Shown piece by piece: positions 8,050 to 16,518 of a stretch of 64,000 nucleotides of DNA. This stretch comes from Lentibacillus daqui (GTDB taxonomy: Bacteria; Bacillota; Bacilli; Bacillales; Amphibacillaceae). The notes beneath the pieces are model-generated. The model was not told the DNA's origin and ran no database searches. It worked only from the letters and a program-made list of their open reading frames with translations. Location of the stretch: the NCBI RefSeq assembly GCF_027186265.1, contig NZ_CP114176.1:744001-808000 (forward strand), in the 5' to 3' direction. The translations under genes were made by a program, and so were the position numbers. Position 1 is the stretch's first letter; each line of letters starts with the position of its first letter.

Positions 8050-10261
8050 GATCAGTCCCGAACAATTGGAAATCGATAAGCTTTACCTGGAAATGGGACT
8101 TAGTGAACAGGAATATAACATGGTCAAAGCGATCTTAAAGCGTCGGCCCAATTTTACGGAAACGGGTATTTTCTCGGTGATGTGGTCGGAACATTGCAGT
8201 TATAAAACATCCAAACCGTTGTTACAGCGATTCCCGACTAAGGCGGCAAATGTGTTACAAGGACCGGGTGAAGGTGCAGGAGTTATTGATATTGGGGATA
8301 ATCAAGCGGCTGTATTCAAGGTAGAAAGTCATAATCATCCATCGGCCGTTGAACCGTATCAAGGTGCTGCGACAGGCGTTGGCGGAATTCTTCGCGATAT
8401 TTTTTCCATGGGCGCGCGTCCGATTGCACTGATGAACTCCCTCAGATTTGGTAACTTGCGAACAGATCGAGGGAAATATTTGTTCCGGGAAGTAGTACGC
8501 GGAATTGCCGGGTATGGAAATTGTGTCGGGGTGCCAACCGTTGGCGGAGAGATTCAATTTGATGATTGTTATGAGGGAAATCCGCTGGTTAATGCCATGT
8601 GTGTTGGTCTCATTGATCATGATGATATTCAAAAAGGTGTTGCTAAAGGTATCGGAAACACAGTCATCTACGCTGGTGCCGCAACCGGACGTGATGGTAT
8701 TCATGGCGCAACGTTTGCCTCAGATGATCTGGCAGAAGATGCAAATAAAGATCGACCAGCCGTACAAGTTGGTGACCCATTTATGGAAAAACTGCTGATT
8801 GAAGCATGTTTGGAAGTGATTCAGTCCGATGCTTTGGTTGGAATGCAGGATATGGGTGCTGCGGGCTTAACCTCATCGGCGAGCGAAATGGCCAGTAAAG
8901 CAGGTACCGGGATGGAAATGAATCTCGATCTCGTTCCACAGCGCGAATTAAATATGACTGCGTATGAACTGATGCTATCGGAATCACAGGAACGGATGCT
9001 GCTCGTTGTCAAACAGGGACGTGAACAAGAAATTATCGATATCTTTGCAAAATACGGATTACAGGCTGTTGCAGTTGGGCAGGTGCTTGCGGAAAAAACA
9101 TTTCGGCTGACCCAACATGGGGAAATAGTAGCGGATATCCCGGTTGACGCCTTGGCTGAAGAAGCTCCTGTGTATCATATACCTGCCGATGTTTCGGCGT
9201 ATTTTAAGGAATCCCAGCAAATGACCAATGAAATTCCTGAGGTCACGGATTATGAGGCGATGTTGAAGCGTCTGCTTAAGCAGCCAACCATCGCCAGCAA
9301 GGAATGGGTATATGATCAGTACGATTCGATGGTACAGACCAATACGGTTGCAGGCCCAGGATCCGGTGCTGCAGTGATTCGCATCAAAGGGACGGACAAA
9401 GCCCTGGCGATTACAACAGACTGTAATTCCCGGTATATTTATTTAGATCCAAATACTGGCGGAAAAATTGCGGTTGCGGAGGCGGCTCGTAACATTGTTT
9501 GCTCTGGTGCCAAGCCGTTAGGAATCACCGATGGGTTGAATTTTGGCAATCCGACCAAACCGGAAATTTACTGGCAGATGGAACAGAGTGTTGCTGGTAT
9601 GAGTGAAGCATGCCGTACCTTAAAAACACCTGTTATTAGTGGAAATGTCTCGTTATATAATCAATCGAATGGAAAGGCTATTTTTCCTACTCCAGTGGTC
9701 GGCATGGTTGGGCTCATTGAATCGTTGAACTATATCACACCTAGCCGGTTTCAACAGCGGGAAGACACGATTTTTCTGATTGGGGATACCAAGGCTGAAT
9801 TTGGCGGCAGTGAATTACAACAGGTATTAAAACGGGGTTATTCCGGAAAAGCGCCAACGATTGATTTAGTCATGGAAGCGAAACGCCAATACCAATTGCT
9901 TGATGCGATTCAAGCTGGTATCGTTCAATCCGCCACTGATCTGGCAGAAGGTGGGTTAGCGGTTGCCCTTGCCGAAAGTTGTTTTACCGGAGAAGGGTTA
10001 GGTGCCAATGTGTATTTGACAGGCGACATGACGGTTGAACTTTTTAGTGAAAGTCAATCCCGATTTTTGGTGTCGGTGAAGCAGGAGGATAAGGAACGTT
10101 TCAACGAACTGGTTGAAGATGCGGTGCAAATTGGTGTGGTAACGGGGGATCAAACATTCAACGTCATTGGCAATGGCAAACAGGTAATGGAAGCGGATGT
10201 GGAAACACTATGTGATTGTTGGAAAGGAGCTATTCCATGTCTGCTGAAATCAAGGGTATAA
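8033..10261 (+). CDS. purL: FGAM synthase large subunit PurL
   Basis: 742 residues, the length of B. subtilis PurL. It is the ATP-dependent synthetase part of the PurSQL complex, converting FGAR to FGAM. It has two AIRS-like halves. Motifs include VMWSEHCSYK, VESHNHPSAVEPYQGAATGVGGI and QDMGAAGLTSS. The ATG at 8033 is chosen because GGGAGG lies 7 nt upstream; an ATG at 8018 sits immediately before that ribosome-binding site. It overlaps the purQ stop by 17 nt and ends 25 nt after the purF start. Confidence 0.96.
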   Translation: MLQMSEISPEQLEIDKLYLEMGLSEQEYNMVKAILKRRPNFTETGIFSVMWSEHCSYKTSKPLLQRFPTKAANVLQGPGEGAGVIDIGDNQAAVFKVESHNHPSAVEPYQGAATGVGGILRDIFSMGARPIALMNSLRFGNLRTDRGKYLFREVVRGIAGYGNCVGVPTVGGEIQFDDCYEGNPLVNAMCVGLIDHDDIQKGVAKGIGNTVIYAGAATGRDGIHGATFASDDLAEDANKDRPAVQVGDPFMEKLLIEACLEVIQSDALVGMQDMGAAGLTSSASEMASKAGTGMEMNLDLVPQRELNMTAYELMLSESQERMLLVVKQGREQEIIDIFAKYGLQAVAVGQVLAEKTFRLTQHGEIVADIPVDALAEEAPVYHIPADVSAYFKESQQMTNEIPEVTDYEAMLKRLLKQPTIASKEWVYDQYDSMVQTNTVAGPGSGAAVIRIKGTDKALAITTDCNSRYIYLDPNTGGKIAVAEAARNIVCSGAKPLGITDGLNFGNPTKPEIYWQMEQSVAGMSEACRTLKTPVISGNVSLYNQSNGKAIFPTPVVGMVGLIESLNYITPSRFQQREDTIFLIGDTKAEFGGSELQQVLKRGYSGKAPTIDLVMEAKRQYQLLDAIQAGIVQSATDLAEGGLAVALAESCFTGEGLGANVYLTGDMTVELFSESQSRFLVSVKQEDKERFNELVEDAVQIGVVTGDQTFNVIGNGKQVMEADVETLCDCWKGAIPCLLKSRV

Positions 10262-11658
10262 ACGAGGAATGTGGTGTTTTTGGAATTTGGGGACATGAAA
10301 AGGTAGCAGAGCTCACGTACTATGGACTGCATTCGCTGCAACATCGCGGGCAGGAAGGTGCCGGTGTAGTCGTGAATGACGGGACCGCATTAACAGCACA
10401 CAAGGGTCTGGGGCTTGTTAATGAGGTGTTTAAAGATGTGGATTTTTCCAGACTTTCCGGAATGGCAGCAATTGGTCATGTGCGTTATTCAACCCAGGGA
10501 GATGGCGGAATCGAAAATGTTCAGCCATTATTGTTTCGTTCACAAACCAATAGCCTGGCGCTTGCCCATAATGGCAATATCATGAACGCCCGCGAACTTC
10601 GTGGTCAGTTGGAGGATATGGGCAGTATCCTGCAAACAACATCGGATACCGAGGTGTTGGCGCACTTAATGAAAAGGGACGGTTCGTACCAGACAACGGC
10701 AACGATTGCCAATGCATTGAACCAGATTGTTGGAGCCTATGCGTTTGTCTTTCTTAACGAGGATAAAATGTTTGCAGCCCTTGATCCGAGCGGTATTCGC
10801 CCATTATCGATCGGGAAGCTTGGTGATGCTTATGTAATCGCCTCGGAAACATGTGCTTTTGATCAAATTGGTGCCAGCTTTGAACGCGAGGTGTTGCCGG
10901 GTGAACTTGTTACGATTAGTGATGATGGCGTGGAATCAGAGCGTTTTGCCACCCGTGAACAACGAACCTTGTGTGCCATGGAATATGTATATTTATCACG
11001 GCCAGATAGCAATGTGAATCGTGTGAATGTGCATGCTTCCCGAAAACGGATGGGAAGAGAGTTGGCCAAAGAAGCACCAGCTAATGCTGATATGGTGATT
11101 GGCGTACCGGATTCCAGCATTTCCGCTGCGATTGGCTATGCAGAAGAAAGTGGATTGCCGTATGAAATGGGGATTATCAAGAATCGCTATGTTGGCCGGA
11201 CGTTTATTCAGCCATCCCAGGAATTACGGGAACAAGGCGTGAAAATGAAATTGGCTCCGGTCCGGGGAATTGTAGCAGGCAAGCGGATTGTGATGATTGA
11301 CGATTCCGTTGTCAGAGGGACGACAAGTAAACGGATTGTCCGGATGTTGAAAGAAGCTGGCGCCAGGGAGGTCCATGTCCGCATCGCCTCACCTCCGATT
11401 CAGCATCCATGCCATTACGGGATTGATATGTCAACAAAAGGCGAACTCATTGCTGCGAGCCACGCGCCTGAGGAAATAGGTGACATTATCGGAGCAGACA
11501 GCATTGCCTACCTGGCCGAAAGTGGTCTGAAAAAAGCAATTGTCAAAGATAAGACGATTAACCAGGGAATTTGTACGGCTTGCATGAGTGGAGTTTATCC
11601 AGTTAAAAAGGGTCATTCGAAAAAAGAAGGAGTGGCGCCAATTGCCGATAAATTATAA
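10237..11658 (+). CDS. purF: Amidophosphoribosyltransferase (PRPP amidotransferase), PurF
   Basis: 473 residues. It catalyses the committed step, PRPP plus glutamine to phosphoribosylamine. It begins with an 11-residue propeptide ending in NEE before Cys12, the N-terminal nucleophile of the glutaminase domain exposed by autocleavage in the B. subtilis enzyme. The PRPP loop is VMIDDSVVRGTTS. Four cysteines match the B. subtilis 4Fe-4S ligands: one in TLCAMEYVYLSRPDS, one in HPCHYG and two in ICTAC. It should therefore be an oxygen-sensitive Fe-S form. The ATG at 10237 has AAGGAG 7 nt upstream, inside purL. Confidence 0.96.
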   Translation: MSAEIKGINEECGVFGIWGHEKVAELTYYGLHSLQHRGQEGAGVVVNDGTALTAHKGLGLVNEVFKDVDFSRLSGMAAIGHVRYSTQGDGGIENVQPLLFRSQTNSLALAHNGNIMNARELRGQLEDMGSILQTTSDTEVLAHLMKRDGSYQTTATIANALNQIVGAYAFVFLNEDKMFAALDPSGIRPLSIGKLGDAYVIASETCAFDQIGASFEREVLPGELVTISDDGVESERFATREQRTLCAMEYVYLSRPDSNVNRVNVHASRKRMGRELAKEAPANADMVIGVPDSSISAAIGYAEESGLPYEMGIIKNRYVGRTFIQPSQELREQGVKMKLAPVRGIVAGKRIVMIDDSVVRGTTSKRIVRMLKEAGAREVHVRIASPPIQHPCHYGIDMSTKGELIAASHAPEEIGDIIGADSIAYLAESGLKKAIVKDKTINQGICTACMSGVYPVKKGHSKKEGVAPIADKL

Positions 11659-12670
11659 GGACGCCGGAGTCGATGTAGAAAAGGGGTATCAGGCGGTTGA
11701 GCTAATGAAGAAACATATTGCCAAAACGAAGCGTAAAGAGGTGCTTGGTGATATCGGGGCATTCGCCGGTTTGTTTGACCTGAGCGGTTTTTCGTATCAC
11801 GAGCCTGTACTGGTTTCTGGTACGGACGGGGTTGGCACCAAACTGAAACTTGCCCATCAACTTGGCATTCACCATACTGTGGGGCAGGATTTAGTTGCCA
11901 TGTGTGTGAACGATATTGTCGCCCAAGGTGCCCAGCCACTGTTTTTCCTCGATTATATTGCCTGTGGTAAAAATGATCCGGACATGATTGAACAAATTGT
12001 CTCCGGTGTCGCAGCAGGTTGTGTCCGGGCAGAGGCGGCTCTTATTGGCGGGGAAACAGCGGAAATGCCAGGAATGTATGAAGCGGATGAGTATGATCTG
12101 GCTGGTTTTGCCGTTGGGATTGCGGAAAAATCCCAACTGATCACCGGCCAGTCGATCCAGCAAGGGGATTGTATTATCGGATTGCCATCAAGCGGCATTC
12201 ATGCAAACGGGTTCTCCCTGGTGCGAAAACTTGTGGAGGATCTGGATCTTGCCAAAACATATGCCGGAATGACCAAGCCATTAAGAGATGTCCTGATCGA
12301 ACCAACACGGATTTATGCCAAGCAGGTAAAAACCCTTATGCAAAAGGTGGAAATAAAAGGACTATCCCATATGACCGGGGGTGGATTTTTCGAAAATATT
12401 CCCAGGATGCTTCCTGCCGACTTAGGCGCTACGATCGATCCCAAGACATGGGAGCAGCCAGCGATTTTTTCCTTTTTGCAAGAGTTGGGAGAGCTGGATG
12501 ACCGTGACATGTATGGGATCTTCAATATGGGTATTGGCATGGCAATGGTGGTCAGTGAGGATGAAGCAGCAACGGCAATTAAGATGCTACGTGAGCAAGG
12601 TGAGTGCGCATCATGGATTGGCCGGGTGACGGATCAAAAAGGAGTGCAGTTTGAACCATGTGTAAAGTGA
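11642..12670 (+). CDS. purM: AIR synthetase, PurM
   Basis: 342 residues. It closes FGAM to AIR with ATP. SGTDGVGTKLKLA, MCVNDIVAQGA and GGETAEMPGMYE are present. The most likely start is TTG at 11642 with AAGGAG at 11627-11632, giving MPINYKDAGVD, which aligns with the B. subtilis N-terminus. The frame stays open upstream to 11588, but that stretch lies inside purF and adds 18 residues absent from the family. It overlaps the purF stop by 17 nt. Confidence 0.94.
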   Translation: MPINYKDAGVDVEKGYQAVELMKKHIAKTKRKEVLGDIGAFAGLFDLSGFSYHEPVLVSGTDGVGTKLKLAHQLGIHHTVGQDLVAMCVNDIVAQGAQPLFFLDYIACGKNDPDMIEQIVSGVAAGCVRAEAALIGGETAEMPGMYEADEYDLAGFAVGIAEKSQLITGQSIQQGDCIIGLPSSGIHANGFSLVRKLVEDLDLAKTYAGMTKPLRDVLIEPTRIYAKQVKTLMQKVEIKGLSHMTGGGFFENIPRMLPADLGATIDPKTWEQPAIFSFLQELGELDDRDMYGIFNMGIGMAMVVSEDEAATAIKMLREQGECASWIGRVTDQKGVQFEPCVK

Positions 12671-13236
12671 AGGCGGCAGTGTTTGCTTCAGGAACGGGCA
12701 GTAATTTCCAAGCGATAGTAGAGCAGTCAATTGCAAATAAGCTATCCTATGAAATTGTGCTGCTCGTTTGTGATAAACCAGGGGCAAAGGTCGTCCGTTT
12801 GGCGCAGGAATATGGGATACCAGTATTTGTTTTTACCCCCAAGAACTATCCTGGTAAAGCCTTATACGAACAGGAAATTAAGAACAAGCTGCGAACATTA
12901 CAGGTTGACTGGATTTTCCTTGCTGGGTATATGCGAATGATTGGTTCAACACTGCTTGATACTTATCCGGCGCGTATTGTCAATATTCATCCATCGTTTT
13001 TACCAGCATTTCCGGGTAAAGATGCAATCGAGCAGGCGTATAAGGCAAAGGTTGAGACAACTGGTGTAACGGTGCATTTTATTGATGCGGGAATGGACAC
13101 AGGTCCGATTATCAAGCAGGAATCGGTAAGAGTTTACGAGAATGATACAGTAGAAACATTAAAGCAGCGTATCCAGCAGGTGGAACATACATTGTACCCA
13201 AAGGTGATTAATGCACTTGTAAGTAAGGGGGTATAA
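12658..13236 (+). CDS. purN: Phosphoribosylglycinamide formyltransferase, PurN
   Basis: 192 residues. It transfers formyl from 10-formyl-THF to GAR. FASGTGSNFQAI forms the phosphate loop. The catalytic Asn-His-Asp set is in NIHPSFLPAFPG (about residue 107 on) and DAGMDTGPII. The ATG at 12658 overlaps the purM stop by 13 nt; AAAAAGGAG lies 14 nt upstream, rather far. A GTG at 12667 is a possible alternative. The gene is followed not by a tight junction but by the 21-nt array R2. Confidence 0.95.
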   Translation: MCKVKAAVFASGTGSNFQAIVEQSIANKLSYEIVLLVCDKPGAKVVRLAQEYGIPVFVFTPKNYPGKALYEQEIKNKLRTLQVDWIFLAGYMRMIGSTLLDTYPARIVNIHPSFLPAFPGKDAIEQAYKAKVETTGVTVHFIDAGMDTGPIIKQESVRVYENDTVETLKQRIQQVEHTLYPKVINALVSKGV

Positions 13237-13256
13237 AAATTTATTAAAAGTGGTGA

Positions 13257-13361
13257 AATCGCTGATATACCATGGAAAAACGCTGATAGAACCATCAGAA
13301 TCGCTGATATATGGACCAAAGTCGCTGATAGAACCACCAAAATCGCTGATAAACGAATTGG
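13257..13361. repeat. 21-nt tandem array R2 (5 units), inside the pur operon
   Basis: Five exact-length 21-nt units start at 13257, 13278, 13299, 13320 and 13341. Each contains the core CGCTGATA followed by a variable half. It occupies most of the 190-nt gap between purN and purH. Because 21 nt equals seven codons, stop-free frames run through it on both strands, but these encode only degenerate heptad repeats. No terminator or promoter is evident in the gap. Confidence 0.8.
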
Positions 13362-13427
13362 CTACATTTGTAAAGAAGCTGGGCGGGTACATGCAATAAA
13401 TTTTATCGTAAAGTGGGGCGTTATTGG

Positions 13428-14951
13428 ATGAAAAAGCGAGCGTTAATAAGTGTATCGAACAAAGAAAACATCGAAGCCTTTGCGAAAGGGCTAGTGGAAC
13501 AGGACTATGAAATTATTTCAACCGGAGGAACCTTACGTACCCTTCATCAAGCCGGGATAGAAGCAACCGCTGTAGAAGAAATTACTGGTTTCCCGGAAAT
13601 TCTCGATGGTCGGGTCAAAACATTACATCCGTTGATTCATGCAGGCTTATTAGCTAAACGGGACAATGCTGATCATCAAAACCAGCTTGAAGAACTAGCG
13701 ATTAGGCCAATTGATTTGGTTGCGGTTAATCTGTATCCATTTAAACAAACGTTGGAGCGGGTGGGTGTTACCGAAGCAGAGATTATCGAAAATATCGATA
13801 TTGGCGGACCATCCATGTTACGGGCAGCAGCGAAAAATATGGCAAATGTCGCTGTCGTGGTTGATCCGAATGACTATGAGGATGTATTACAAGCAATCAA
13901 GATGAATGCCTTAGATGAAACAAAGCGTAAACAGTTGGCCGCCAAAGTATTCCGCTACACAGCCAATTATGATGCGATGATTGCCGATTATTTTACAAAT
14001 GAGCCTTATCCAGATGTGCTGACCAAGACCTATGAAAAGGTGCAATCATTAAGGTACGGTGAAAATCCACACCAAACGGCGGCTTTTTACAAGGATGTCC
14101 ACCAAACAGCAGGAACACTTGCCGGCGCAAAACAGTTGCATGGAAAGGAATTATCCTACAATAACATTCAAGATGCGAATGCAGCATTGGAAATTATTGC
14201 TGATTATGATGAACCGGCGGCTGTAGCGGTGAAGCATATGAACCCATGCGGAATTGGTATTGGTGAAACGATCGAAACAGCATTTGCCAAAGCGTATGAT
14301 GCGGATCCAGTCTCGATATTTGGCGGGATTGTTGTTTGTAATCGTGCCATTGATGCGAAGGTTGCTGAACCATTAAGCAAGATTTTTTTGGAAATTGTCA
14401 TTGCTCCTGGATTTAGTGAAGATGCGCTTGAAATGTTGACAAGGAAGAAGAATATTCGCTTGCTGGAGCTGGACCTGGCAGATGGAGCGGTGAACAAGCA
14501 GAAGATTACTAGTGTGATGGGTGGCGTATTGCTGCAGGATTATGATCGTGGCGTTGTAAGTGCAGGTGATCTTACTTTTGCAACAGACCGAAAGCCGACC
14601 GAATCAGAATTAAAGCAATTACTGTTTGCCGAAAAAGCCGTTAAGCATGTCAAATCCAATGCAATTGTACTGGCAAAGGATAATCAGACGATTGGCGTTG
14701 GTGCAGGACAAATGAACCGGGTTGGTGCTGCGAAAATCGCGATTGAACAAGCGGGAGAAAAGACTAACGGCGCGGTCATGGCTTCGGATGCCTTTTTCCC
14801 CATGCCAGATACAGTAGAAGCGGCAGCAGAGGCAGGCATTACAGCAATCATACAACCGGGTGGATCAAAACGGGATCAAGATTCGGTTGATGTGTGCAAC
14901 AAACACGGAATTGCCATGGTTTACACAGGAATGCGCCATTTCAAACATTAA
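13428..14951 (+). CDS. purH: Bifunctional AICAR formyltransferase / IMP cyclohydrolase, PurH
   Basis: 507 residues, catalysing the last two steps to IMP. The N-terminal MGS-like cyclohydrolase domain (about 1-190) has ISTGGTLRTL and GRVKTLHPLIHAG. The C-terminal formyltransferase domain has the KHMNPCGIG catalytic Lys/His region near residue 267 and IIQPGGSKRDQDSVD at the end. The ATG at 13428 gives MKKRALISVSNK, as in homologues; a GTG at 13413 would add five non-conserved residues. It is flanked on both sides by 21-nt repeat arrays rather than by tight operon junctions. Confidence 0.96.
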   Translation: MKKRALISVSNKENIEAFAKGLVEQDYEIISTGGTLRTLHQAGIEATAVEEITGFPEILDGRVKTLHPLIHAGLLAKRDNADHQNQLEELAIRPIDLVAVNLYPFKQTLERVGVTEAEIIENIDIGGPSMLRAAAKNMANVAVVVDPNDYEDVLQAIKMNALDETKRKQLAAKVFRYTANYDAMIADYFTNEPYPDVLTKTYEKVQSLRYGENPHQTAAFYKDVHQTAGTLAGAKQLHGKELSYNNIQDANAALEIIADYDEPAAVAVKHMNPCGIGIGETIETAFAKAYDADPVSIFGGIVVCNRAIDAKVAEPLSKIFLEIVIAPGFSEDALEMLTRKKNIRLLELDLADGAVNKQKITSVMGGVLLQDYDRGVVSAGDLTFATDRKPTESELKQLLFAEKAVKHVKSNAIVLAKDNQTIGVGAGQMNRVGAAKIAIEQAGEKTNGAVMASDAFFPMPDTVEAAAEAGITAIIQPGGSKRDQDSVDVCNKHGIAMVYTGMRHFKH

Positions 14952-14960
14952 TGAGCGCAG

Positions 14961-15065
14961 GAGTTGATCGGGCAAGGATTAAAGTTGATCGAAAACAAGA
15001 GGAAGTTGATCGGGCAAGGACCAAAGTTGATCGGGAAAAGGTCAGAGTTAATCCAAGAAAAAGGG
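14961..15065. repeat. 21-nt tandem array R3 (5 units), inside the pur operon
   Basis: Five 21-nt units start at 14961, 14982, 15003, 15024 and 15045. Their core is AGTTGATCGGG, and the last unit is degenerate (GAGTTAATCC). The array fills the purH-purD gap, and the end of its last unit supplies part of the purD ribosome-binding site (AAGGGAGCG, 15061-15069). The unit sequence differs from array R2 1.7 kb upstream, but the period and the TGAT core are shared. Confidence 0.8.
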
Positions 15066-15074
15066 AGCGTTCAG

Positions 15075-16337
15075 ATGAATATATTAGTAGTCGGCCGTGG
15101 TGGACGAGAGCATTCCATTGTGATGAAATTGGCTGCAAGCGAACAAGTGACTAACCTTTATGCAGCTCCCGGAAATGGTGGTATCGCACAACAAGCAACG
15201 TGTGTGGACATTGATGAAATGGATATCGACCGGTTGATCATGTTTGCCAGGGATAAGCAGATTGATTTAACGATTGTTGGCCCGGAAAATCCGCTTAACG
15301 CTGGAATTGCCAATCGATTTCAAGAAGTGGGTTTAGCGATCTTTGCACCGACAAAAGAAGCTGCATTATTAGAAGGCAGCAAACAGTTTGCCAAACAATT
15401 TATGGGGAAATACAACATTCCTACGGCCGCACATGCTACATTTGCCGATGCAAAACAAGCGAAACAATACATTATCGAACAGGGAGCACCAATTGTGGTC
15501 AAAGCGGATGGACTTGCTGCTGGTAAAGGTGTGGTGGTTGCTGAGACAGAAGCGCAGGCAATAAAGGCTGTCGATGATATGCTCATTTCGCGGACGTTCG
15601 CCGAAGCAGGAGCCACGCTTGTCATCGAGGAATGCCTTGTCGGAAAAGAGTTCTCACTGATGGCGTTTGTTCATGAAGGAAATGTCTACCCCATGCTTCC
15701 CGCCCGTGATCATAAACGTGCCTTTGATCATGACAAAGGGCCGAATACAGGCGGGATGGGCGCTTATGCACCGGTTCCTGATGTCACAGATGAGGATCTT
15801 GCGTATACATATCGGGAAATATTAAAGAAAACAGCTGACGGATTAGTGAATGAAAGACGTCCATTTACCGGAATTTTATATGCTGGTTTGATGATGACTG
15901 CTGACGGCCCTAAAGTCATTGAATTTAACACTCGGTTTGGAGACCCGGAGACACAAGTCGTCTTGCCCTTATTGAAGAATGATCTCTTGCAAGTTATACT
16001 GGATGTCATACATGGACGGAATCCAACGTTAACATGGGAAGAAAATTTCTGTGCCGGGGTTGTGGTTGCTGCCCAGGGTTACCCGGACAGCTATGAAAAA
16101 GGTATCACCTTGCCCGACATTGTCACTGATGAACATGTATTTGTCGTGCATGCAGGCACAAAACTTGCTGCAGGTTCGTACCAATCAGATGGTGGCCGGG
16201 TATTGCTTGTCGGCAGTAAACAGGAAACACTTGATGGTGCTGCGAATCACGTATATCACACCCTGACAACAACGAACTTGTCTGATCAATTTTTTTATCG
16301 AAGCGACATTGGTAAGTTAACAACTCGGACAATTTGA
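15075..16337 (+). CDS. purD: Phosphoribosylamine-glycine ligase (GAR synthetase), PurD
   Basis: 420-residue ATP-grasp ligase joining phosphoribosylamine and glycine. MNILVVGRGGREH at the start, the VVKADGLAAGKGVVVA ATP-grasp loop and FNTRFGDPETQV metal-binding segment are intact. The ATG at 15075 with AAGGGAGCG upstream gives the conserved N-terminus. The frame is open for another 37 codons through array R3, which is repeat translation and not protein. It is the last gene of the operon and is followed by a terminator. Confidence 0.96.
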   Translation: MNILVVGRGGREHSIVMKLAASEQVTNLYAAPGNGGIAQQATCVDIDEMDIDRLIMFARDKQIDLTIVGPENPLNAGIANRFQEVGLAIFAPTKEAALLEGSKQFAKQFMGKYNIPTAAHATFADAKQAKQYIIEQGAPIVVKADGLAAGKGVVVAETEAQAIKAVDDMLISRTFAEAGATLVIEECLVGKEFSLMAFVHEGNVYPMLPARDHKRAFDHDKGPNTGGMGAYAPVPDVTDEDLAYTYREILKKTADGLVNERRPFTGILYAGLMMTADGPKVIEFNTRFGDPETQVVLPLLKNDLLQVILDVIHGRNPTLTWEENFCAGVVVAAQGYPDSYEKGITLPDIVTDEHVFVVHAGTKLAAGSYQSDGGRVLLVGSKQETLDGAANHVYHTLTTTNLSDQFFYRSDIGKLTTRTI

Positions 16338-16374
16338 TTTGGTATGCCAGACACCAATATCCTATAGTGAGGGG

Positions 16375-16411
16375 GGGCTGAGATTTGGGATCAGCCCTTC
16401 ATTTGTTTTTT
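16375..16411 (+). terminator. Intrinsic terminator of the pur operon
   Basis: Stem GGGCTGA (16375-16381) / TCAGCCC (16391-16397) with a 9-nt loop, followed by a T-rich tract ending in six T. It lies 37 nt after the purD stop. Confidence 0.85.
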
Positions 16412-16518
16412 AGACAATGAAACTGTCATAAAATGTTCACTGTATTTAATAAAACTTTACATTATGAAAGCGGATTATATGGTAAAATAGAGGAAACAGA
16501 TAAATGGAGAGTTGTTAC

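Noticed and set aside
8255..8704. Long minus-strand open frame opposite purL
   Set aside because: Antisense shadow of a highly conserved gene, no ribosome-binding site, no recognisable protein.
13134..13392. Minus-strand open frames through array R2 encoding ISDF-type heptad repeats
   Set aside because: They are translations of the 21-nt repeat, which keeps frames open because 21 is a multiple of three; no ribosome-binding site and no family resemblance.
14964..15074. N-terminal extension of PurD through array R3
   Set aside because: The conserved PurD N-terminus starts at the ATG at 15075 with its own ribosome-binding site; the extension is repeat sequence only.
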